A stretch of DNA of 64,000 nucleotides, from assembly GCF_014651695.1 (NCBI RefSeq), contig NZ_BMXJ01000006.1, positions 1 to 64,000 of the forward strand, in the 5' to 3' direction. The translations under genes and the position numbers were made by a program. The notes under the pieces were generated by a model. The model saw only the letters and a program-made list of their open reading frames with translations. It was not told where the DNA came from and searched no databases. This DNA comes from Nocardiopsis terrae (GTDB lineage: Bacteria > Actinomycetota > Actinomycetes > Streptosporangiales > Streptosporangiaceae). Positions 36,917 through 45,952 of this stretch are shown here, piece after piece (position 1 is the first letter of the stretch; each line of letters opens with the position of its first letter).

Positions 36917-37423
36917 ATGCCGAGAACCCTGTACCTGGTGTTGTCCGGAGCTCCCGCGCCGGAGGGGATGATGGAGCTCATCCAGGCCCTGCACAGCCAC
37001 GGTTGGCACGTGACTGTGTTGTCCACCCCCACAGGTATGGACTTCCACGACCAGGACCAGCTCGCGGAGTTGACGGGCGAACCGGTCCGTGTGGCGTTCC
37101 GGATGCCTGGCCAGGGCAAGCCATTGCCGCACGCCGATGTCGTGTTGGCCTGTCCGCTGACCTTCAACTCCACGAACAAGTTCGCCCAAGGGCTGGCGGA
37201 CAACTTCGCGATCGCCTTGCTGTGCGAGATGGTCGGCTACGGGGTACCCACCGTGGTGGTGCCGCACTGCAAACCCCAACTCGCCACCCACCCGGCCTTC
37301 ACCCGCTCCCTGGAAACGCTGCGCGCGATGGAGCCGGTCACTGTCCTGCACGACCCCGATGCCCCCTATGAGGACCGTCTGCCCTCCTGGCAGCAGGTCA
37401 TCGACACCGTCAACCGCCTCTGA
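36917..37423 (+). CDS. HFCD-family flavoprotein (PPC decarboxylase-like)
   Basis: 168 aa. Seen: TLYLVLSGAPAPEGMMELI (flavin-binding N-terminus), PLPHADVVLACPLTFNSTNKFAQGLADN (conserved P-x-S/T-x-N-T-like region of the family) and GVPTVVVPHC. Homologues are small FMN-binding proteins. In actinomycetes they are often paired with an XRE/TPR regulator, as here 14 bases downstream. Function of the pair is unknown. Confidence 0.82.
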   Translation: MPRTLYLVLSGAPAPEGMMELIQALHSHGWHVTVLSTPTGMDFHDQDQLAELTGEPVRVAFRMPGQGKPLPHADVVLACPLTFNSTNKFAQGLADNFAIALLCEMVGYGVPTVVVPHCKPQLATHPAFTRSLETLRAMEPVTVLHDPDAPYEDRLPSWQQVIDTVNRL

Positions 37424-37437
37424 CCGAAAGGCACAGC

Positions 37438-38647
37438 GTGGACCCCGCCACTCGAGGCCAGACGATCAAACGCGCCCGACGACGGCACGGCTACTCCCAG
37501 AGCGTGCTCGCCGGACTCGTGGGACGCTCCGAGTCCTGGCTCTCCCAGGTCGAACGCGGCATCTTGTCGGTGGACTCCCACGAGATCCTCACCCGCCTGG
37601 CCCGCGTCCTGCGCCTGGACCTGACCGAGTTGACCGGAACCGAAACCGAGGCGGTCACCGACATGCGCTACGACGCCGCCCGCGCGATCGAGCGGGCCAT
37701 GGCGCTACTCCACCCTGGAAACCATCGTCGCCGAGACCGGCACCGAACCCCGCGTCGACCCCGCTGCGCTCTCGGTCCAGGCACACCAGACCTATGCCGC
37801 CTACCAATCGGCCCGCTACGACGAGGTCGGGCGACGACTGCCCCGGCTCATCCGCGAGGCCGAAGCCGCCGCCCACACCCCCGGCTCCGACCGGCCCGCC
37901 GTGTGCTCGGCCCGAGCCATGGTCTACAACACCACCGCCGCCCTACTGCGCCGAGTCGGGGAGAAGGACCTGGCCTGGCAGGCCGCCGACCGCGCCATGT
38001 CAGCCGCCGAGTGGGCCGACCAAACGCTGCTGACCGCAGTGGGCGCCTACCGGCTCGCCTACGTGTTCATCTCGCGTGGACGGCCCACTGAAGCGGCGGA
38101 GCTGGCTATGGGCGCGGCCTCGGCGCTGGAGCGCCGCATGCGTCCCGGAACCCCCGAGGAGCTGAGCGTCTACGGCGGTCTCCACCTCGCCGCCGCCACG
38201 GCCGCCGCCGCGGAGTTCGACCGTGCAGCGGTACCACGCTTCCTACGCCAGGCCCGCCGTGCTGCCACCCGCTTGGGCGGTGACTACAACCTTCATGGGA
38301 CCGCTTTCGGGCCGACGAACGTGGCCATCCACACCATCAGCACCTCCGTCGCGATCGGTGACGCCCGCACCGCAGTGGAAGCGGGGGAGGACCTGGACGT
38401 GGGCACGTTGCCTGCAGGTCTGGTCGGCCGGCGGGCCCAGGTCTGTTTGGACCTGGCCCGCGCCTACACCCAGCGCCGCCAGGACGCCGCAGCGGTCCAC
38501 ACCCTGCTGGACGCCGAACGGCTGGCCCCTGAACTCATCCGCTACCACCCCGGAACCGCCGGGGTGCTGACCGAACTGCTGCGCAGGGAGCACCGGCGTT
38601 CCACCCCGGAACTGCGCCCCTTGGCCAGCAGGGCCGGGGCGGCCTGA
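37438..38647 (+). pseudogene. XRE/TPR transcriptional regulator, frameshifted
   Basis: N-terminus is an XRE helix-turn-helix (GQTIKRARRRHGYSQSVLAG, SESWLSQVERGI, EILTRLARVLRL). The frame breaks at about 37705: AIERAMA continues as YSTLETIVAETGTEPR only in the +1 frame, then AALSVQAHQTYAAYQSARY and a full TPR-like domain to 38647. One inserted base, or two lost, explains it. Joined length is about 400 aa, normal for the family. Directly downstream of its flavoprotein partner and followed by a clear terminator. Confidence 0.85.
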
Positions 38648-38651
38648 GCCA

Positions 38652-38676
38652 ACCCGCAAAATCCTGCGGGTCTTTT
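38652..38676 (+). terminator. Intrinsic terminator
   Basis: ACCCGCA (38652-38658), 6-base loop, TGCGGGT (38665-38671), then C and TTTT. It closes the flavoprotein/XRE unit. Confidence 0.85.
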
Positions 38677-38800
38677 GCTTGGGATCATTGCATCCTCAAT
38701 AATAGAAAGAGATATGCAGAAGGGGGGAGGGTTGACGGAGGTGTGTGCAGAGGGCCAAAGCCGGAAAGTATGAATGATTTTTGATGATTTGAGGGTTTCC

Positions 38801-39385
38801 ATGGATTATGTAGAGAAGATAACTGAGCTGGTGGGTGGGAGTACGGTTGAAGATAAGGAGCCGATTGCATGGAGTCAAGTAGAGAGGTCGATGGGTCTGA
38901 CACTTCCCGAAGACTACAAGATTCTTGTCTCTAAGTACTTTACTGTGAACCTGGGTTCTGTCTCTCTAATAACACCTCGCGCTGGAACTCCGGGTGATTC
39001 AGATCTTATGATCGCAACCAGGGAGAGCAAGGAAGAATTTGAGGAATTCCTTGCGGAGGATCCTTTTGTGGGCGATGTGCCACAAAGAATGGATGGATCA
39101 CTGCTGGAGGGGCACTCGGAATTTCCTGATTTTTATCCGATGGTTCCTGGGTTGTTGAAGTGGGGTAAGGACTTCATTGGAGATGAGTTCTATTGGTATG
39201 TAGATGGACCTCCGGGAGGGTGGAAAATACTAGCCAAGGAGCGCAACGGTTGGTGGTGTGAGCATGAAATGTCCGTGAGTGAATATATTTACAAGGCTGC
39301 GACCAGGGTATTGGATTGTGAAATCGTTGCAAAGTCTTTTGATGATTCAAATATATTTGTTGAATGGCCTTGGCCAGATAATTGA
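38801..39385 (+). CDS. SMI1/KNR4 (SUKH) family protein
   Basis: About 194 aa. Seen: VEKITELVGG, IAWSQVERSMGLTLPEDYK (the typical SUKH opening), PDFYPMVPGLLKWG, GDEFYWYVDG and NGWWCEHEMSVSEYI. SUKH proteins are mostly immunity proteins against secreted or polymorphic toxins. No toxin gene is adjacent. Base composition is clearly less GC-rich than its neighbours, suggesting separate acquisition. Start ATG 38801 (GAGGG 6 bases upstream) is preferred; an in-frame ATG at 38774 is possible. Confidence 0.82.
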   Translation: MDYVEKITELVGGSTVEDKEPIAWSQVERSMGLTLPEDYKILVSKYFTVNLGSVSLITPRAGTPGDSDLMIATRESKEEFEEFLAEDPFVGDVPQRMDGSLLEGHSEFPDFYPMVPGLLKWGKDFIGDEFYWYVDGPPGGWKILAKERNGWWCEHEMSVSEYIYKAATRVLDCEIVAKSFDDSNIFVEWPWPDN

Positions 39386-39516
39386 GAATCGAGAATTTCT
39401 CGGGTCTATTTCGGCTTCGGAGGCTGGATGAAGTTTGATTATTGGGTTCGGGGATGTGGCAGGGCCCCGGAAAAGTCAGGTCTGTAGGAGCCTGAGGGGA
39501 CGGGTCTCGTCGCCGA

Positions 39517-40542
39517 TCATGTGACGGTCCTTCGGACCTCATTGATGGTTTCCCGGATCAGCTCCGGAAGGATGCCCAACGCTGCGCGTAGGAGCTCTTC
39601 GATCGGCACGGCAGACTCACTGGTGTTCACATCGATGTGTCGCGCCCACTCGACCGGTTGGTAGCGGGCCAGCATCGACAAGGCGTACAGCACCGCCCAC
39701 CACGCCATGAGCGGGTGCAAGCCGCGGTCCGCGCCAGGCGTGCCAGGGCCAGGGAAGAAGTACCGGTCGCCCAGGTAGGCTCGCGTCTTGGCGTTGAGTA
39801 GCTCGACGCGGGCGGTGTAGTGCTCCCCCAGGTCTGCTGGCCACTTCAGCGTGAGCTCGCCGGTCTCATCGCCCAGCGGCTGGTAGGCGGGGGCGGCGTC
39901 CACGCCTGGCCCGGTGCGGTCGAAGTCGTAGCCCAACACGTCGGGGAAGCCGCCCAGGTACTCGGAGAGTGGCTGGAGGTGGGGAGAGGAGACCACCCGG
40001 TGCGGCAGTGGCCGCACCGCGCGGACTATTGGCTGCTCGATCGCAGGAATCTGGTAGTCGGTCTGGAGCGGGATGCGTCGTTGCTGGGTGAGTGAGTGGC
40101 ATAGCGGCCACTTCTCGGCTTCGGGCAGGCAGTCTCACGGCAGCTTTAGAGGCACTGGTGTCGTGCCCCAGACAGGTGAGCCCAGGAACTGTGACAACCG
40201 AGCGAAGCTTCCTTTTGTACCTGGTGCCTCGGTCGAGATCTGCACGTCAGGGAGTTGATCGGACAAGTTCTTGGCGCGGATGCCGTGTCCCGTGAGTTTC
40301 CAGTCGTCGTCGGTGGCCGTAGATGTGGCTGCTGCGATCGCTCTTCCAGCTTGGTTAAGGCCGTAGAAGAGGGGTAGGGGGCGGGGCGCGGGTGAAGCCG
40401 TGGCCGCTTGTCGGAACAGTTGCTCGGCCTGTTCCAGCCCGAACTGGTAGGTCACACTTCGCTGTTCACACCCACGAGCAGGGGCTGGTGGATTGGCGCG
40501 GGTGGCTCGGAGGTGCGCCCACGCATCGGCGTTGAAGTCCAC
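39517..40542 (-). pseudogene. YaaC-like gene interrupted by an in-frame TGA
   Basis: Two leftward segments in the same frame: 40542-40135 (FGLEQAEQLFRQAATAS, LFYGLNQAGRAIAAA, HGIRAKNL) and on to 39517 (KWPADLGEHYTARVELL, PLMAWWAVLYALSMLARYQPVEW, ILPELIRETINEV). They are separated only by a TGA at 40137-40135 after VPLKLP. Together they give about 340 aa with the same plan as the YaaC-like protein at 56.4-57.6 kb. A single base change explains the break, so this is a recent nonsense mutation or a sequence error. Function of the family is unknown. Confidence 0.7.
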
Positions 40543-40605
40543 ACCATCACCTTAGAAGCTCGTCGTGTCTTCGGAGGCTGAGTGTGTGAAGGCTCTGGTG
40601 TGTTG

Positions 40606-40625
40606 CCGGGATCGCCTCCTGTCAC
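40606..40625 (+). repeat. Dispersed hairpin repeat, copy 5
   Basis: CCGGGATCGCCTCCTGTCAC, about 100 bases upstream of the intact integrase start. This copy shows the natural position of the repeat relative to an int gene. Confidence 0.7.
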
Positions 40626-40726
40626 CCGGGAGGTGGGGAGCGAACCTGAAGGTCGCTCACCCACCGACAGGGGGACATCACCTCTATCCCGTTCTGGGGC
40701 GGACACCGGTTGTGGGGGTGTTCGTT

Positions 40727-42079
40727 GTGTCTGGATCGGGTTGGGTGTACAAGCGGTGCGGGTGTCGTGGTGTGAGGGGTGTGAAGGCTTGGGAGGGTCG
40801 GTGCCCCGACCTGGCGCGTAGGGGGCATGGGAGTTGGTACTTCGCGCTGGAACTGGAGCACGCCCCGGGTGGACGGCGTCGGGTGCGTCGGGGCGGGTTC
40901 GTGTCCCGGGAAGCAGCCCGCCAGGGTCTGCGCCGGGCGCGGGAGCTCGAGGGCGGCGATACCGATCCGGCAGTGTTGACGGTGGGGGCGTGGCTGGAGC
41001 ACTGGTTGGCCACCCGCACCCGGTTGCGGCCGTTGACCCGGATGAGTTATGCCGAGCACATCCACCGCCACCTGCAACCCCACCTGGGCGCTCTGGTCCT
41101 GGAGGAGCTGACTCCCGCCGTGGTGGCGCAGGTCTTCGTCTCCATTTCCCGGCACAGGTCGCCTACGGGGGTGTTGTTGTCGGCGGCGACGGTGCAGCGG
41201 GTGCGGGCCACGTTGCGGGCGGCGTTGAACACCGCGGTGCGCGAGGGGTTGTTGGCCTCGAACCCGGCCAAGGGGTTGCGGTTGGAGGGCGGCCGTGCTG
41301 CGCGGCCGGTGGTGTGGACCGATCAGGCCGTCGCGGACTGGCGTAACGGTGGGGCGCGGCCGGCGGTGGCGGTGTGGACGGTGGAGCAGACCCGCACGTT
41401 CTTGGACCACGTGTCCCAGGACCGGTTGTACGGGTTGTTCCATCTGGCGGTGATGACGGGGCTGCGCCGGGGCGAGCTCGTGGGGTTGCGCTGGCCCGAC
41501 ATCGACCTGGTGCGGGGGACGGTGCGGGTGGAGCGCCAGCTGCAGTCCCACCAGGGCAGGTTGGTGGAGCTGGCTCCCAAGAGCGCGGCGAGTCGACGGA
41601 TGCTGTCGGTGGATCACACCACCTTGGGGGTGTTGCGCCGTCATCAGTGGCACCAGCAGAAGGAAGCTGAGTCCCAGGGGCGGGTGTGGGATCCGCGGGG
41701 GTTTGTGTTCACTGCCCTGCGGGGCGGTGCGTTGGCGCCTGAACGGTTGTCGCGCCTGTTTCGGAAGCTGAACACGGAGAGTGGGTTGCCGCCGGTGCGG
41801 TTGCACGATCTGCGGTACGGTGCGGCGACGTTGGCGTTGGCTGCGGGGGTGGAATTGAAGGTGGTGCAGGCCATGTTGGGACACGCGAGCATCGTGCTGA
41901 CCGCGGACACCTATTCCACGGTGTTGCCGCAGGTGGCGCGGGAAGCGGCGGAGCGCACGGCGTGGCTGGTGCTGCGCGATGCGGGCAGAGCCCATCAGCG
42001 GGGGAGGGCGCGCGGGGTGAGGAGGCGTCTGGCCCCACCTCGGCCCCATCCTGGCCCCATCAGTACGGGAGTGCGATGA
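40727..42079 (+). CDS. Tyrosine-type site-specific integrase
   Basis: About 450 aa. N-terminal arm-binding region (GWVYKRCGCR, SWYFALELEHAPGGRR), SAM-like domain (TRMSYAEHIHRHLQPHLG), then the catalytic domain with Arg in MTGLRRGELVGLRW, HDLRYGAATLALAAG (H-x-x-R), GHASIVLTADTYS (second His and the nucleophile Tyr). Start GTG 40727 gives MSGSGWVYKRCG, as in related actinomycete integrases; a longer frame runs back over the hairpin repeat without support. It ends 39 bases before att site 3, the standard int-attP arrangement of tRNA-targeting integrative elements. No excisionase gene was found beside it. Confidence 0.93.
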   Translation: MSGSGWVYKRCGCRGVRGVKAWEGRCPDLARRGHGSWYFALELEHAPGGRRRVRRGGFVSREAARQGLRRARELEGGDTDPAVLTVGAWLEHWLATRTRLRPLTRMSYAEHIHRHLQPHLGALVLEELTPAVVAQVFVSISRHRSPTGVLLSAATVQRVRATLRAALNTAVREGLLASNPAKGLRLEGGRAARPVVWTDQAVADWRNGGARPAVAVWTVEQTRTFLDHVSQDRLYGLFHLAVMTGLRRGELVGLRWPDIDLVRGTVRVERQLQSHQGRLVELAPKSAASRRMLSVDHTTLGVLRRHQWHQQKEAESQGRVWDPRGFVFTALRGGALAPERLSRLFRKLNTESGLPPVRLHDLRYGAATLALAAGVELKVVQAMLGHASIVLTADTYSTVLPQVAREAAERTAWLVLRDAGRAHQRGRARGVRRRLAPPRPHPGPISTGVR

Positions 42080-42102
42080 GGGCAAGGCTGTTGTACCCCG
42101 TC

Positions 42103-42336
42103 TGACCTGGGTTTTTGTGGCGCACCCGGCAGGATTCGAACCTGCGGCCATCGGATTAGAAGTTCTATGGTCGCGTACCGTCACGTGTCGCTACGTACCA
42201 TTGTGTCCCGCGCCATCCGATCCGTGATGCCGTTCTGTGCCGCGTCGTGTCGCCCGCTGACGTTCCGGTCCAAAACTGCGGAGCACAAACGGAGCACACA
42301 CCGCTGGCGCTTGGTGTCCGATGGCACCTCGCGAGG
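42103..42336. repeat. 234-bp direct repeat, left copy
   Basis: Same length and about 85-90% identical by eye to 60149-60382. Contains the att core plus a right arm ending in the doubled GGAGCAC motif (GGAGCACAAACGGAGCACAC), probably integrase arm-binding sites. Confidence 0.85.
42118..42162 (-). other. Attachment site 3: 3' part of tRNA-Arg(UCU)
   Basis: Minus strand carries anticodon loop CTTCTAA (anticodon UCU), variable region, T-arm GCAGG-TTCGAAT-CCTGC and acceptor CGGGTGC-G-CCA. The tRNA 5' half is absent on the right, so this is the junction of two tandem elements rather than a gene. Confidence 0.85.
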
Positions 42337-42567
42337 CATTCGCCGTGTGACCGGCGCTGAGTGCTTCATCTTTAGATACGGGTGTGAGTGTAACGATGCG
42401 CCACCTCTTGGTGTCACACAAGGACAACGGCCTTGACGGTGGGAGGGATTCCCTCAGGCTTCCTGTGTCGGTGCCACATGATCACAGCAGTGGCTGTCTC
42501 ATGCTCGTTGCTTGCTCGGGCCGAGATATCCAAGTGTGGATGGAGCACTAGTCCGTCCTGGCGCCTG
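42337..42567. other. Intergenic, no supported gene
   Basis: Between the direct repeat and the end of the leftward nuclease-motif gene. No coding signal or structure stands out. Confidence 0.5.
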
Positions 42568-44997
42568 TCAGCGACGCTTACGCTTCTTTTTCTTTACCCG
42601 TTTTGTCGCCCGGCGCGCCGAGGGTGGAATAGGTGGGATTCGCTGCCCCACCGGTTGGAGCTTCATATCCGCGATTAGCCGGTCGAGCGCGGGATCGTTG
42701 TGAGCGACCGAGTTGAGATAGAAGGTGTCCTCCAGGGAACCGTTTTTATCGAAAATCCAGCCGTAGGCGCGATCCGCTTGCAGTTGGTACTGCTTGGCCT
42801 TGGAGTAGGACTGCAGTCGTTCCTTGGCTTTCGTGACTGATGTGTCAGTCGGGTGAGTGGCCAAGAAGATCGTTGCGAACCCCCATTGGCCAGCGTATGC
42901 GACAATCGCATCATGGTAAATGCTGTCCTTGCGGGTGGACCGGGCGCACTTCTTGATCGTCGACAGGAGATGCAGCTGACCTTCTCCGGACAATGCAAGA
43001 AGATCCGCTCCGCAGCGGAACCAGCCGGGATTTCTTGCATTGCTTAGTTGGTCGACGAGTTTCAGAATTTCAGCTTGCGCATTCATGGATGGCTTGACGA
43101 TATCTTCGTCTTGCGGAAGCTTGTCACGGTTCATCCATGCAGTCAGTTCGACACAGTTGTCGCTGACCATGGTGCCGACTGCTGATTGTTCGTGACGACT
43201 ACGCTCGCGTTTAGATGACGGCGGTGCTGTGGGATGCGCGGACCTGACCTTGTCAGGATCCTCTGCGATATAGAGATCGGCGGCGAGGAACCGCATATAG
43301 AGGTCGAGTTCGTCGAGAGCACGATAGTAGGTAGTCACGAGGCTGTCGGTGCGTCTTCTGAGGTAAAGTAGAAACTCCGACGGGCGCTCACCGATTTCGG
43401 CGATGACAGCGAGGTCGTGGAGCGACAGAACGAGTGGCGGTCGGTCTTCAGGTAGGAGCCCGGCATGCTGGAGGTCGGCAAGATTTGTGCCGAGCGGGCC
43501 GATATCGTCGAGCACCACCACGATGCTCCTCACCTCGCGAACGCCCGATAGATCTAGCCAAGTTGTTTTATTCTCCCAGACACCATGATTGGTTTCAATG
43601 AGTTCTCGGATACGCGTAGCCTGGCGTGCCCCATCACCGAGCGTCGCCTTAAGGTCGCGCTTCAGGCGACGTACATCTCCACGTCGAGCCTGGTCGGCGA
43701 TCGACTTCCCTTTCACTTCTACGATAACGGCGACGTCATCAATCACGAAGAGCGCATCGCCCTCCACTTCATTGGCTGATTGGCGAAGGGTCACGCTGTC
43801 AGGGCCGAGTTCGTCCGCGGAAACCCCAGATTTTGGTGCAAGATAGTGGTAGCCTTCGCGAAAAGCAGGTGTTCCGAGAATGGTCGAAAGATAGTTATTC
43901 GCGAGCTCTTCGCTGACCGGCTGTCGGACCTTCTGGTCGTACCTGCGCATATCGGAGGAGTTGGGCGGGAGTGCGCGCTCGAATATCCGTCGAAGCACAT
44001 CGATACCGATTTCGTTCGATGTGAGCGCGAAATTTTCGTCTCCGTCGGACATCAACGGTCGTGCTAAGAACGGGTTGTTGCCCATCAATAGATCGAAGAC
44101 TCGCTTGCCCGGGCTTTCAGAGTCATCGAACTGCTGCGCGAATGAATTGAGGACCTTCTTCGCAGTTGCGATGTTCAGTCCCGATGCGCCTGAGATGTCG
44201 GCTGGAGTGATGATCGACCGGTCTGCGGGGAGAAATATGAGCGGGATGATCCCGGAAGTGAACTGCTCGATGACCTCGCGAGGCAGATCTTTGGGGTCGA
44301 GGTTCTGGTGCGCTATCATAAGATTACCGGTCTCGTCACGGAGGCGGGTCATTCGTTCGGCAGAGATTTCATTCATTGCCGATCGCACCGCACTTAAGTC
44401 GCGGTAGCCATAGCCAAGGTGCGTCTGCATGAGTTCGCTCGAAGTTGATTTATCGAACAACCTGTGATCGTGTTCGTCACGGATGTGGTCGTATTGCAGG
44501 TTTCGAATGTTCAGCACAGCGCCCTGGTACTCGCTCGCCAGCCGACTGAGTGGTTCGCCGCTGAGGTGGCCTTCCGCCAGTTGACGGTAGCTAGCTATCC
44601 GGCCCAGCCTGGTGCAGCGTTCGTGCAAGTCCGAGATCACCTCGTGCGGCCGCGTATCTTCCCTTGGAGTGGGATCTGGCTTACGCGATGGCCTAGCCAG
44701 AAGTACGGCTGCGACGATCTCCACCGGTAGTGACGCACCGCCAGGCGGAGCAAGGCGAGGGTCGGGGGCGATCGAGAACTCCCGCATCCGCATCAACTCG
44801 ATGACATCAAACGCGTCGGCGTCTGCGACCATATCGACGATCGCCGCGACATCCTCTTCGACGCGCTCGCGCAGGATCGCGCGTACATCCGAAACGGTAT
44901 TGCAGTTGCGAAAAGGTAGGAGTTCATTCACCGGATCGCCCAACATCTCCGGATCGAAATCACCCACCACCCTTCCCAAGGGGTGAAAGGTCGACAT
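42568..44997 (-). CDS. Large protein with PD-(D/E)XK nuclease-like motif
   Basis: About 809 aa, unknown family. The recognisable part is near residues 405-445: NEVEGDALFVIDDVAVIVEV then KGKSIADQARRG and RLKRDLKATLGDGARQA. The E-x(n)-D-x(n)-E-V-K pattern is that of PD-(D/E)XK nucleases, followed by a Q-A-x-R helix. The flanks are largely helical; the C-terminus is very basic (RRATKRVKKKKRKRR). Composition is visibly lower in GC than neighbouring genes. Start ATG 44997 has a GGAG upstream; a 16-residue longer form is possible. Sole gene in its direction next to att site 3, fitting a defence or conflict gene (inference). Confidence 0.7.
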   Translation of the reverse strand: MSTFHPLGRVVGDFDPEMLGDPVNELLPFRNCNTVSDVRAILRERVEEDVAAIVDMVADADAFDVIELMRMREFSIAPDPRLAPPGGASLPVEIVAAVLLARPSRKPDPTPREDTRPHEVISDLHERCTRLGRIASYRQLAEGHLSGEPLSRLASEYQGAVLNIRNLQYDHIRDEHDHRLFDKSTSSELMQTHLGYGYRDLSAVRSAMNEISAERMTRLRDETGNLMIAHQNLDPKDLPREVIEQFTSGIIPLIFLPADRSIITPADISGASGLNIATAKKVLNSFAQQFDDSESPGKRVFDLLMGNNPFLARPLMSDGDENFALTSNEIGIDVLRRIFERALPPNSSDMRRYDQKVRQPVSEELANNYLSTILGTPAFREGYHYLAPKSGVSADELGPDSVTLRQSANEVEGDALFVIDDVAVIVEVKGKSIADQARRGDVRRLKRDLKATLGDGARQATRIRELIETNHGVWENKTTWLDLSGVREVRSIVVVLDDIGPLGTNLADLQHAGLLPEDRPPLVLSLHDLAVIAEIGERPSEFLLYLRRRTDSLVTTYYRALDELDLYMRFLAADLYIAEDPDKVRSAHPTAPPSSKRERSRHEQSAVGTMVSDNCVELTAWMNRDKLPQDEDIVKPSMNAQAEILKLVDQLSNARNPGWFRCGADLLALSGEGQLHLLSTIKKCARSTRKDSIYHDAIVAYAGQWGFATIFLATHPTDTSVTKAKERLQSYSKAKQYQLQADRAYGWIFDKNGSLEDTFYLNSVAHNDPALDRLIADMKLQPVGQRIPPIPPSARRATKRVKKKKRKRR

Positions 44998-45145
44998 AGC
45001 ACGCTCCAGGCTCGGTGTAACGAGCATAGAACAAGCCGACGACAACCGGAGGCCTTTCTAGGGCGCGCCCGATGGAGGCTAGGTGTGTTCCGAGCTCGTC
45101 TCCCGCTAACTCACGGTAGAGCCGGTGTGCCACGGCGGTGAACCT

Positions 45146-45161
45146 ATGACTGGCTGGTCAT
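45146..45161 (+). promoter_or_regulatory. 16-bp palindromic operator, copy 1
   Basis: ATGACTGGCTGGTCAT: perfect 5-bp arms ATGAC/GTCAT around TGGCTG. Fourteen of 16 bases match the site at 52583-52598 beside the XRE regulator gene. It sits about 100 bases upstream of the seven-gene operon. Confidence 0.7.
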
Positions 45162-45195
45162 GGGAACGAGCGGCTGGGCTGTCCACAGTGGGCGC

Positions 45196-45267
45196 ATGGA
45201 CGGATTCAAGGAAGCAGCCTTCGGGCTGAAGATCCGCGCCGAGAGCAGGTGGCGCCTTGGTGGCTGA
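45196..45267 (+). CDS. Possible 23-aa leader peptide
   Basis: ATG frame encoding MDGFKEAAFGLKIRAESRW and a few more residues, ending inside the start of the next gene (stop 45265-45267). It is the first ATG after the operator and would couple translation to the operon. No homologue recognised; could be a chance frame. Confidence 0.35.
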   Translation: MDGFKEAAFGLKIRAESRWRLGG

Positions 45268-45952
45268 CCTGCTCTCACAGCGGTTGGACCCCGATATGTG
45301 GGGTCACAAGGCGGCGCGGCTGAGCCAGGTCGCTGACCTCGGGCTCCCCGTGCCGCCGGGGCTCTGCCTCAGTACTGCGGCTCTGGCGCACGGAACCAGC
45401 GAAGCGATCGCCTCACTTCGCACGTGGTTGGAGCTCTACCGGCCCCGCCGAGTCGTGGTGCGCACGAGCTCGACCCTGGAGGACGGGCTGGAGCGGGCCC
45501 AGGCGGGTCGATCGGTGTCGCTGCTGAACTGTCCGCCCGACGCCTCCGCGCTGGCCCGGGTCATCGACCAAGATCTCCTCTCACAGGAGGACTTGGAGGC
45601 CGTCCCGGGCGGGTGCGTTCTGGTCCAGGAACAGGTGGAAGCTCCCCTGTACGGTGTGGCCTTCCTCAGCCAGGACCGTTTGCTGGTCGAAGCATCCCCG
45701 TACCCGGATGGAGCCACCGCCGGGATGCCGTTGCGCATGCGAGCTCGGCGTGACGCCCGCCGGTTCAGGGCATCGACCGGCCCCGATCAGGTCCCGAGCC
45801 TCGCCCTCACCGCGCAGCTCCACCCACTGTGCCAACAGCTCAGCGCCCACTTCGGGTTCGACGTCGACGTGGAGTGGGCCTGGACCGGCGCGACCGTCCT
45901 GGTGCTCCAGGTACGCCCGATCACGCGTGCTGCCCTGGAGTGGGCCTCATGA
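45260..45952 (+). CDS. PEP synthase/PPDK N-terminal-like ATP-grasp protein
   Basis: About 230 aa. Matches the nucleotide-binding domain of PEP synthase and pyruvate phosphate dikinase: GHKAARLSQVADLGLPVPPG, VVVRTSSTLEDG, CVLVQEQVEAPLYGVAF and DVDVEWAWTGATVLVLQVRPIT. The phosphohistidine and PEP-binding domains are absent, so it is a stand-alone ATP-grasp phosphotransferase or ligase module; rifampicin phosphotransferase uses the same domain with others. GTG 45260 (or TTG 45257) start. Its stop overlaps the next ATG by 4 bases. Confidence 0.8.
   Translation: MADLLSQRLDPDMWGHKAARLSQVADLGLPVPPGLCLSTAALAHGTSEAIASLRTWLELYRPRRVVVRTSSTLEDGLERAQAGRSVSLLNCPPDASALARVIDQDLLSQEDLEAVPGGCVLVQEQVEAPLYGVAFLSQDRLLVEASPYPDGATAGMPLRMRARRDARRFRASTGPDQVPSLALTAQLHPLCQQLSAHFGFDVDVEWAWTGATVLVLQVRPITRAALEWAS

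Noticed and set aside
40622..42184. 520-codon leftward open frame opposite the integrase
   Set aside because: Shadow frame; the opposite strand has the complete tyrosine recombinase catalytic residues.
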